Positions 56,794-64,000 of a stretch of DNA of 64,000 nucleotides are shown here, piece after piece. The translations under genes and the position numbers were made by a program. The notes below the pieces were generated by a model. The model was not told where the DNA came from, made no database searches, and worked only from the letters and a program-made list of their open reading frames with translations. Each line of letters opens with the position of its first letter. The stretch's first letter is position 1. This stretch comes from Eublepharis macularius (taxonomy: Eukaryota > Chordata > Lepidosauria > Squamata > Eublepharidae), in contig NC_072793.1 of NCBI RefSeq assembly GCF_028583425.1, forward strand, positions 101,851,689-101,915,688, written 5' to 3'.

Positions 56794-59700
56794 AGAGTAA
56801 AGGGGGGAGTTTTTAACCCAGCAACGAGCCGCCTCCCCTCAGGGAGGGGACATTCCCAGGGCTGGATCTATGGTTGCCAGTGCCCAGGGCAACCATAGTC
56901 AGGCTCTTGCACGTGTGCGCGCGTGCTCCTGGGTCGCCCCCCCCCGCCCACGCAGCAAGCTGGCTGTCCCGGTGCACTGCGGAGCTGGCGGCAGCGCGAG
57001 TGGCTCGGCGGCTGCCCACGCCGTTCACCTGCCCCGCAAGACAAGGGACGGCCAGCTTGCCCGCACGCCCCTTGTCCTGGGGAAAGGCGAACGGCACAGG
57101 CGGCCTCCCAGCCTCCCGCGCTGCCTTTTGCCTTTCCCCAGGACAAGGGGCGGCCGGCTTGCCCATGCGCCCCTTGTCCTGGGGAAAGATGAATGGCGCA
57201 GGCAGCCTCCCAGCTACCCACACTGCCTTTTGCTTTTCCCCAGGACAAGGGGCGGCTGGCTTGCCCGCACGCCCCTTGTCCTGGGGAAAGACGAACGGCG
57301 CAGGCGGCCTCCCAGCCACCCGCACTGCCTTTTGCCTTTCCCCAGGACAAGGGGCGGCTGGCTTGCCCACATGCCCCTTGTCCTGGAGAAAGATGAACGG
57401 CGCAGGTGGCCTCCCAGCCTCCCGCGCTACCTTTTGCCTTTCCTTTGTGCCCATGGCTTCAGAACACCCCCTTCCCCCTCCCTCCCCTGGGTTGCTGCTC
57501 TGTGGTTGGAAGGAAGCCTGCTAATCAAGGAAAGCTGGGCTTCCATTCGTGTTTCGAGGGCGACAGAAGGAGAGCAAACACAGCTCGTTCCCCTGGCTCC
57601 GTTGCCCCGGGAATAAATTACTGGCGCAAGAGTGTCTGCAATTCCGAACAGAAACCGATAAATCCAATCAAGTCCTGAACAAGCAAACCCCTGACTGCTG
57701 GATCAGTTGCCATGGACAGAACCGATTAGCTGAGTCACGGTGCAAACGCCAAAATGGTTTTTTTTTTAAATCATAATTCAGATCGTGCCCATGTCTACTC
57801 TTTACTCCACCCCAATAAACTCCATTCTTTCAAGAAGATCATATTTCTGTCCAAAATGGGATGAGAACAGATCCACAGCAGTGTCACTGCTCAAGATATT
57901 TACATCTGCAGCCTCTTAATGGCCACCAAATAGCTTGATATTGACCCAGCTACTGGGCATGAAGTTACTGCCTTCTTTATGGATCAATGGTTTGTGTATT
58001 TACCAGTTGGATTAGAGAGAGAAAATTAATATAAAAAGAAAAGCACTGTCTTCTTTAATCAGAACAAAATTAAACAAAATGTAGCATTCTGTTTTCAAGA
58101 ACAAACCCCTTTGGGTTTACACAAAAGTCTCCTATTTGTTTGTCTGTACAGTGGAAGGATTTCCTCTTGCACTTTATAATCTGCCTCATGCATAAATTAC
58201 TCAGAACCTCTGTCCATGAAAATGTGATATTCCTGGATTTTTTCTGCCAGACCTGATTCAACTTGCAAAGAAATGTAGTGCATATGAGCATATATTAGCA
58301 GTACATGAGAGAAAATAATTCCCATCTTTCAAAAGCTGGCAAACTGGGGTAACTGGAGATGGTACATGGTAACCATTCTTGTTTAGGGAGATTGGATTAT
58401 TGTAGGAGTTAGATCCAGGGGAGTTAGCCGTGTTAGTCTGTAGTAGCAAAATCAAAAAGAGTCCAGTAGCACCTTTAAGACTAACCAATTTTATTGTAGC
58501 ATAAGCTTTCGAGAATCGCAGTTCTCTTTGTCAGATGCATGGAGGGCAAAAAGAAACTGGTCAGATATAGAGGAGGAGAGGGGAGGGTGGAGTGGATGCA
58601 AACATCTCCTTCTGATATGGAGATGCAAACAGCTCCTTCTGATATGGAGATCAGTTTGCTTCTGTTAAGGAAATCAGTTACCTCTGATAATGAGATAACC
58701 ATTCACAGACCCTATTCAGTCCCAGCTTGACAGAGTCAAATTTATATATGATTTCCAATTCAGCAGCTTCCCGTTGGATTTTGTTTTTGAAAGGTTTCTG
58801 TTGAACTACAGTGACCTTTAAGTCTTTGATGGAATGTCCTGGTAGATTGAAGTGTTCTCCCACTGGTTTCTGGACGTTGTTGTTAGTTCCTTTAGGTTTG
58901 TCCTGGAGCAGGCTGTTTCTGGGTACTAGTCTGGCCCTGTTGATTTGTTTCCTCACTTCATTTGGTGGGTACTGTAGCCTAAAGGAACCTAACAACAGAA
59001 CACCACTGGTTGTCACCTATAGTTCCCAGCTCAAACCCATCCAACGTATCATCAGTGAGCTACAACCCATCCTGGAAAATGATACCTCTCTCTCAGAAGC
59101 CCTGGGTGGAAGACCTCTCCTTGCCTACAGACAGCCCCCCAACCTTAAACAACTTCTCACTTACAATCATGAATCGGCTAGCAGAGTCACCAGCACAGGT
59201 ACCAGGCCCTGCAACAGACCCAGATGCCAGCTCTGCCCTTATATCTACCCAGGGAATACAATTACAGGACCCAATGGCATCAACTACACTGTCTCTGGCT
59301 CTTACAGCTGCTCATCCTCCAATGTGATATATGCCCTCATGTGCTAACAATGTCCATCTGCTCTGTACATTGGACAAACCAGCCAACCTCTACACAAAAG
59401 AATAAATGGACACAAATCTGACATTAGAAATTGCAACGTCTAGAAACCAGTGGGAGAACACTTCAATCTACCAGGACATTCCATCAAAGACTTAAAGGTC
59501 ACTGTAGTTCAACAGAAACCTTTCAAAAACAAAATCCAACGGGAAGCTGCTGAATTGGAATTCATATGTAAATTTGACTCTGTCAAGCTGGGACTGAATA
59601 GGGACTATGAATGGTTATCTCATTATCAGAGGTAACTGATTTCCTTAACAGAAGCAAACTGATCTCCATATCAGAAGGAGCTGTTTGCATCTCCATATCA

Positions 59701-62700
59701 GAAGGAGTTGTTTGCATCTACTCCGCCCTCCCCTCTCCGCCTCTATATCTGACCAGTTTCTTTTTGCCCTCCATGCATCTGATGGAAGAGAACTGTGATT
59801 CTTGAAAGCTTATGCTACAATAAAATTGGTTAGTCTTAAAGGTGCTGCTGGACTCTTTTTGATTTTGTAGGAGTTAAAACTCTTATATTAAAAATTAGCT
59901 CAAGTTAATATAGTTTTGCTGCCTCTCTTTGCAGGGCCCTGTTAGCCTCGTTCAGTCCTTATTTCCGTGCTATGTTCACCCGACCCTTCAGAGAATCCTG
60001 GGAAAGGCAGGTTGTGCTAGAAGAGATGACCTCTTCTATCCTTCAGAGGATTCTAGATTATCTCTACACTGGGAAAGTGTTGGTTACTCTGGATACTTCA
60101 CAAGATCTCTTCACAGCAGCTAGCAGGCTTGTGATCCTCCCACTGCAGGATATAGTTGGCAGGTAACACAGACTGGATCCTGTTTGGGGCCCATCACCGG
60201 GGTTCTTTAGAATGCAGATGCCTTAAGATTAGAGATGGGCATGAACCTAAATACAAACCAAAGTTTGGCATGAACCGGGCCGGTTTGTGGTTTGCAAACC
60301 AGAGGTTCATCAGAGCCCATTTCTGACAAACTGCCATGAACTTTAGGCTGGTTTGTTTGGTTCGTTTTTGGTTTGTCACTGCAGACAGCCTGGCGCTGAT
60401 CAATCAGTTTCCTAGGCAATAGGGGATGGACTTCCTGGAGACCTTCTGCTGACCCAGAAGTGACCTTCTGCTGACCCGGAAGTGATGATTTGCTGACCTG
60501 GATGTGATGTTTTCACAAACCAAACGAACCAGTTTGCAAACCGGGGCAGGTTCGTGAAAGTTTGTGGTTCATGAAATGTGATGAACCACGAACCACATGG
60601 TTTGTTTTTTCCCAGTTTGTGCCCATGTCTATATGGAAATGTAAACTCCATATTTCTGCTGCAGAAACAATGTTCGTGTAACACATCATTTAGCATTCAA
60701 CAACTCTGACCTTGACAAGACAGAGAACAAAAGTGGCAAGATCTGTGCTATGGAAAATTCAAAACTTGTTCAAATGTTACACCAGTGCCTGATATATGAA
60801 GGTTATCCTTGCCTATTTCTCTTGCATGTATAAAATGAGTTTGATCTTCAGTGTGAAAGACTTTTGCCCTGCACTTTTCCTGTTTTATCAGAGGTCAATG
60901 ACTAGGTTTCACTTGGACTGCCAGCAGTAAAAAGGGTTAACTTTACATTGGGGATTATTAGGAAATTGAAATAAAACATCCAATATTATAATGCTGCTGT
61001 ATAGATCTATGATGCAGCCTACTTTGGAATACCATGGCGTACAGTTCTGGTCTCTATCTAAACAATTACATTGGAGAGCTAGAAAAATACAGAAGAGGGC
61101 AACCAAGATGATTAAGGGGTTGGAGTACCTTTCCCATGAAGAAAGGCTGAAGAGTCTGGGATTTTTCAGTTGAGAAAAGAGATGACTAAGGGAGGGGGAA
61201 CATGATAGAGATTTATAAAATTATGTATGGGGTGGGAAAAGTGGACTGAGAGAGATTTTTATCCCTCTCCCATAATATTAGAACTTAGTGCAGGGCACCC
61301 AGTGAAGCTGTAGGCAATTTATTCAGGAGGGACAAAAGGAAATGCAGCCATGGAATGTATTGCCACAGGATGTAGTGATGACTTTAACTCCCTACTGACT
61401 CTTATTTCCTTTCTTGTTCTTATCAGATTCCTCGCTGACAGCATTTCTATGGACAGCTGCTTAGGGCTTTATGCACTGGCATATGCTCACAACCACCAAG
61501 CTTTGCTTCATGTGGCTACACGCCACATCACAATGAACTTTGAGCCACTTGCTGAACATGAGTCGTTCCCTGGTTTGGATCTCAGTACAGTGATGAGTAT
61601 TGTCTCCTCAGATAAACTTCTGGTATCTACTGAGCTGACTGTCTACCAAGCTGTGCAACGCTGGGTGAAGTTTCAGCCGGCTGAGCACCTCTCACTGCTC
61701 AAGAAGCTGATGGGACAGATCCGTCTTCCTCTTCTTACTTCTGAGGAGGTCTCTACTGTTCAGGCAGATATCATCGCACAATATGGAAATGCTCACCTTC
61801 AGTGGGAACAGTTAGATGGGGAAGGGCGGTTGCTGAAGAGTGGAGGTCTCAGGCGTGGTATGTATGATGACTGGATTGTGAGCTTGGGCCTCTTTGTAAG
61901 CAACATGCAAGGAGGAGTGGTTGAGCGTTTGAAAACTCACTTCCTGGGTTTCAACCTTCAGACAGAAAGTTGGGAGGAGATACCACCCTTGATGTATCTT
62001 GATTCTTCAGGCTTCTTGTCTGTAGGGCATAAGCTTTATGTCTCTGGAGGGCAAAGACTTAATGGCTCTATCTTGGGCAATCTGCATGAGTTTAATGCTC
62101 TGACTGGCCAATGGATACAGCTGCCTTCCATGTCTGTACCCCGGCGAGAACATGGCTTTCTAGCCTGTAAACAGAAGCTGTATGCTTTGGGGGGGCGGAG
62201 TGGCCGAAATGTGCTTGATTCTGCAGAAAGTTTTGATCTGGCACAGAAAACCTGGTCTCCCATTGCTAGCCTGCCATTTCCAGTGAGTCATTTTGCCTCT
62301 GCCACACTTAAGGACAAGCTTTACCTAATTGGGGGATTCTCTCACACAAGGGCAAGTGGCCTTGCTCATAGGGGCATTCTGATTTATGACACAAGCTTAA
62401 ATGTGTGGAATCAAGTGCCTCTGGCTTTTCAATGTTACAAATCAACAGCTGTAACTATGGACAACGGGATCTTTGTCATTGGTGGACTTGTAGAAGAGAG
62501 CAGCCGGCGTGAGACACCTGGCACTGTAATCAGAGCTCTGATCTCTGGCACCCACAAGTGTTTTTTTCTTAGCAAGGATGGCACAGTGAGCCAGGATGTT
62601 GCAATTCCAGAACTTCCCATACTTGTCTTACCACCTTGTGCAGTTCAGTGGCAGAGCAGAATTCATGTGCTGGTAGGGAATACAATTTACCAGTGGAGGC

Positions 62701-62867
62701 CTGGGGAGCTGAGTTGGACTCGTAGTCGAAAAAGTGCTCCCAACACAAGAGTGACATTCCTAACAGTAGTTAACGGTGTGACCCTGAGGGTGCCAAAGAA
62801 AACTATTCAGCCCCTTTTGCGAGACTCCTCAGCAGCCCTGACAGCTGTTTGGGTGGCAGATAATTAA
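53823..62867 (+). CDS. Kelch-like (BTB-BACK-Kelch) protein, four coding exons, 609 residues
   Basis: Exons 53823-53904, 54477-54555, 59935-60162 and 61427-62867 join in frame across GT-AG introns. A short acidic N-terminus precedes a BTB domain (about residues 28-135: LRKLYKNQQLCDAILVAEG, FPCHRALLASFSPYFRAMF, ILDYLYTGKVLV). A BACK domain follows (about 136-245: SCLGLYALAYAHNH, VYQAVQRWVKF, LLKKLMGQIRLPLL), then Kelch repeats with YVSGGQ, YALGGRS, YLIGGFS and FVIGGLV motifs. The family acts as substrate adaptors of Cullin-3 ubiquitin ligases in cytosol or nucleus: BTB and BACK bind Cul3, the propeller binds substrate. The start is the first ATG after an in-frame stop at 53751 and has A at -3. 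I cannot tell which KLHL/KBTBD paralogue this is. No stops or frameshifts are seen, so it appears functional. Its introns are filled with transposons. Confidence 0.92.
54176..54310 (-). mobile_element. Penelope-like terminal fragment, second subfamily
   Basis: 'gtgttggtctgcagtagaac', 'agtggcaccttatagaccaa' and 'gtaagctttcgagagtt' resemble the end of the element at 58412 but form a separate subfamily. It lies in kelch intron 1. The minus strand keeps a decayed hammerhead-like order (TGAAGA, AGCTCTAACTCTC, GAAAGCTT). Confidence 0.7.
54477..54555 (+). CDS. Kelch gene coding exon 2 (start of BTB)
   Basis: Acceptor CATCCATACAG, donor CACAG|GTGGGT, phase 1 to phase 2. Encodes LRKLYKNQQLCDAILVAEG and FPCH, the opening of the BTB fold. 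Confidence 0.88.
54556..56129. other. Kelch intron 2, left part
   Basis: No feature recognised apart from a possible short inverted repeat around 55310-55490 ('ttagcactatgctgagacatgtg' against its complement). Confidence 0.45.
55305..55490. repeat. Foldback, about 185 bp
   Basis: 'tttcacatgtctcagcatag' near 55314 and 'ctatgctgagacatgtgaaa' near 55464 are inverted copies. Inner words 'tcatcatggcgtgatttct' and 'agaaatcgtgccatgaaga' continue the pairing. It looks like a small MITE in kelch intron 2. Confidence 0.75.
56130..56391. repeat. Compound microsatellite (TTTC)n - (GAAA)n - (GCTA)n
   Basis: A TTTC run of about 90 bases (56146-56236) is followed after 60 bases by a GAAA run (about 56297-56354), which is its complement, and then directly by a self-complementary GCTA run (56355-56391). 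Confidence 0.95.
56743..56790 (+). repeat. (CA)n microsatellite in the hAT derivative
   Basis: About 24 CA units in the same internal position as in the copy at 10314-11348. Confidence 0.95.
57035..57442. repeat. 102-bp minisatellite, four units, each with a near-perfect hairpin
   Basis: Unit starts fall near 57035, 57137, 57239 and 57341, exactly 102 bases apart. Within the middle units CCCCAGGACAAGGGGCG and CGCCCCTTGTCCTGGGG are perfect inverted copies separated by about 15 bases. Because 102 is a multiple of three, long open frames run through the array on both strands; these are artefacts. Confidence 0.95.
58499..58538 (-). ncRNA. Hammerhead-like motif, left arm of Penelope-like element
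   Basis: Minus strand: GCAT pairs with ATGC (helix I), then CTGACAA, an extra A, GAGAA with TTCTC (helix II), GAA, the self-complementary AGCT, and T before ATGC. CTGACAA would be CTGACGA before a CpG-type change, and would then fit CTGANGA. Confidence 0.35.
59775..59815 (+). ncRNA. Hammerhead-like motif, right arm of Penelope-like element
   Basis: Plus strand: GCAT (59775-59778), CTGATGG, GAGAA..ATTCTT as helix II, GAAAGCTT, then ATGC (59812-59815) closing helix I. One extra G in the core and one changed helix II base mark decay. Confidence 0.35.
59935..60162 (+). CDS. Kelch gene coding exon 3 (rest of BTB)
   Basis: Acceptor CTCTCTTTGCAG, donor GGCAG|GTAACA, phase 2 at both ends. Encodes ALLASFSPYFRAMF through DIVGR. 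Confidence 0.92.
60230..60631. mobile_element. hAT-like MITE, 402 bp
   Basis: Ends TAGAGATGGGCATGAACC and TTTGTGCCCATGTCTA match the hAT family elsewhere in the window. The interior is rich in 'ggtttg' and 'gaacc' words in both orientations, plus a triple 'tctgctgaccc(a/g)gaagtga' repeat (60440-60510). Flanks CTTAAGAT and TATGGAAA do not match, so the target duplication is lost. It lies in kelch intron 3. Confidence 0.8.
60975..61340 (+). mobile_element. CR1 LINE 3' end
   Basis: The plus strand reads YRSMMQPTLEYHGVQFWS, QKRATKMIKGLEYLSHEERL and KSLGFFS, the well-conserved C-terminal RT region of CR1. A frame with stops follows. Lies in kelch intron 3 just before the last exon. Confidence 0.88.
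61427..62867 (+). CDS. Kelch gene coding exon 4 (BACK and Kelch)
   Basis: Acceptor TTCTTATCAG at 61417-61426, phase 2; stop TAA at 62865-62867. The open frame upstream to 61350 is intronic. Encodes the BACK domain and the whole propeller, plus a C-terminal tail (VPKKTIQPLLRDSSAALTAV) with no recognised domain. Confidence 0.93.
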
Positions 62868-63069
62868 CAGCCTTGCCAACACTTTTCAAAGCTGGTCACC
62901 TCCTCAGTTCCTTGGTGCCTGCTTCTGCCCTGATTGTAAGAAACTTCAGTGTCTGTCTGCTCCTTTTAAATACCATCAGTGCTGATTTCTTTTAGAAGCA
63001 GAATTGGTTTCCCAATTTTTGTCACTTAAGATGGTGAATCTATGGCTCAGACAAGAGGACTGATTGCTG

Positions 63070-63075
63070 AATAAA
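63070..63075 (+). terminator. Polyadenylation signal AATAAA of the kelch gene
   Basis: Canonical AATAAA about 200 bases after the stop codon, followed by T-rich sequence. Confidence 0.75.
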
Positions 63076-63356
63076 CTCCATTTCTACCTCCAGCTTGTTT
63101 TATTTATGATGGAATCATTCCAACATCATTTTTATGAAAGATAAGAGGCTCATGTGATCAGGGAAACTTCCTCCCAGTAAAGAAGATTTCATGTCCTTCA
63201 CTTAAAGTAAACGTTCTCCTCTCCAGTAGGTTCACAATTTCAAGGCTGGGCTGCTTTGACAGAAGAGAGGAACAGGATCACACTTGACAAGCATAACTTG
63301 TTACTTGATGAAGATTGGTAGCCATTTACAGATAGCAGTAACTAAGCTTACTCTTT

Positions 63357-63715
63357 CTTGTACCGTTTACCTCTTTTACAGAAGAAAATGGGTGTACAGG
63401 GATCAATGCATTTGGGTATAAAATGAGTATTTACACTTTGAATACATCCATTTGGGGAGATGTACATAGATGGTGGGTTAAGTAAGCCCAGGTGTTAGAT
63501 CCTATTTTATCTAGTGTGAGCAATTTTAAGAACAATTAGTTCCCTGACAAAAGAACTCATACTGGTTAAAATGAGATCTAGCACCTGGGCTTATATAACC
63601 CACCATTTGCATACATCTCCACAAACAGATGTTCCATATAAATACTCATTTTGTACTTAGATGTATTGACCCCTGCACACCCATTTTATTTAGCAAAAGA
63701 GGTAAATAGTACAAG
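63357..63715. repeat. Foldback element of about 360 bp downstream of the kelch gene
   Basis: The left arm (63357-63530) and right arm (63545-63715) are inverted copies with moderate divergence: 'cttgtaccgtttacctcttt' against 'aaagaggtaaatagtacaag' (with one or two changes), 'aaaatgagtattta', 'gagatgtac' and 'agcccaggtg'. No coding capacity. Probably a MITE of an unidentified superfamily. Confidence 0.85.
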
Positions 63716-64000
63716 TTAATAAAATTAACTTTCTGTTACTTTTCTTTACTCTGTTTGTCACATCCTGACCATCAGGTTTAGGCAAGTGAATAGATAGAAC
63801 TGTAGTGGGTTGCTTGAATTTGTTTATTATTGCCTCTTATTACATAAATGAGCATACATAAGAGTATCTGGTGTTGTGGCCTCCAGTCCTCCTTTCTCCC
63901 TATTCCTGGAACTCACTTGCTCTGGTGTAGGAGATGAGGTCCTCTTTCTTCAGGTTCAGCAAAGGTAGTTCAGTCTCTGGGCCTGTACTTTCTGTGAAGT
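63716..64000. other. Non-coding sequence to the right edge
   Basis: No feature recognised; it may include the 3' end of a neighbouring gene. Confidence 0.4.

Larger units (their letters stand above)
56519..57797 (+). mobile_element. Non-autonomous hAT element with a hairpin minisatellite
   Basis: It starts TAGACATGGGCATGATCC and ends CGTGCCCATGTCTA. Flanks CTCTTCAC (56511-56518) and CTCTTTAC (57798-57805) match at 7 of 8 bases. The left interior ('gcggccgccaggcccggcggg', CA run, 'gagtttttaaccc') and right interior ('cttccccctccctcccctgg', 'gggcttccattcg') match the copies at 10314 and 20538. It lies in kelch intron 2. Confidence 0.92.
58412..59864. mobile_element. Penelope-like element, foldback copy with 12-bp target duplication
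   Basis: A perfect TTGTAGGAGTTA flanks it (58400-58411 and 59865-59876). The right half reads on the plus strand as the Penelope C-terminal region: PLVVTYSSQLKPIQRIISEL, then CNRPRCQLCPYIYPGN, then a GIY-YIG endonuclease part (LYIGQTSQPLHKRINGHKSD, PVGEHFNLPGHSIKDLKV). The left half is an inverted copy of the end of that same protein and its 3' UTR (about 58448-58990). A stop follows IYALMC at 59347, and another falls just before KPVGEHF. The reverse transcriptase domain is missing. It is in kelch intron 2. Confidence 0.92.

Noticed and set aside
56868..57616. Long open frames of 160-248 codons on both strands
   Set aside because: They are produced by the 102-bp repeat (34 codons per unit) within a hAT element, with no splice or domain support.
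61350..61426. Kelch ATG at 61350
   Set aside because: These codons are intronic; the acceptor TTCTTATCAG ends at 61426 and the frame joins exon 3 in phase.

Overview
The window looks like nuclear DNA of a squamate reptile (lizard or snake). It combines BovB (RTE) LINE coding remnants, L2/CR1 LINE tails, tRNA-derived SINEs of the Sauria type, DIRS-like gag, Penelope-like elements with a GIY-YIG region, and hAT and PIF/Harbinger DNA transposons. Genes are spliced with GT-AG introns and carry AATAAA signals. The species cannot be named from sequence alone. All readings come from motif recognition by eye; no database search was run.

Layout. About 1-9350 is a strikingly GC- and CpG-rich block. 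It holds an unrecognised three-exon gene (1445-2999), two tandem arrays (3600-4405 and 5740-6560), and a Harbinger pair: a DDE transposase on the minus strand (6605-7849) divergent from a SANT/Myb-like gene on the plus strand (8264-9471) whose 3' end runs into an antisense SINE. Weakly similar direct repeats lie on both sides (about 190-440 and 9620-9830). From 9.4 to 53.7 kb the DNA is mostly AT-rich and non-coding. It contains a 5.4-kb hAT element with perfect 8-bp target duplications but a frameshifted transposase (20538-25912), a shorter relative (10314-11348), a CpG-rich candidate promoter (about 30230-30530), a BovB LINE interrupted by a nested L2-like LINE (37850-41240), DIRS-like gag remains, several LINE fragments, MITEs and Penelope-type foldback elements.

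The only recognisable host gene is a BTB-BACK-Kelch (KLHL/KBTBD-type) gene on the plus strand, with four coding exons between 53823 and 62867 (609 residues) and AATAAA at 63070. Its introns hold a hAT relative with a hairpin minisatellite, a Penelope-like foldback with 12-bp target duplications, a small hAT-like MITE and a CR1 tail. By family analogy the protein would be a substrate adaptor for a Cullin-3 ubiquitin ligase.

Two threads stand out. First, one hAT family is present as a decayed source and deletion derivatives. Second, several unrelated-looking Penelope-type termini share the layout helix I / CUGANGA + 1 nt / helix II / GAA / short or palindromic helix III / helix I, which resembles hammerhead self-cleaving ribozymes.
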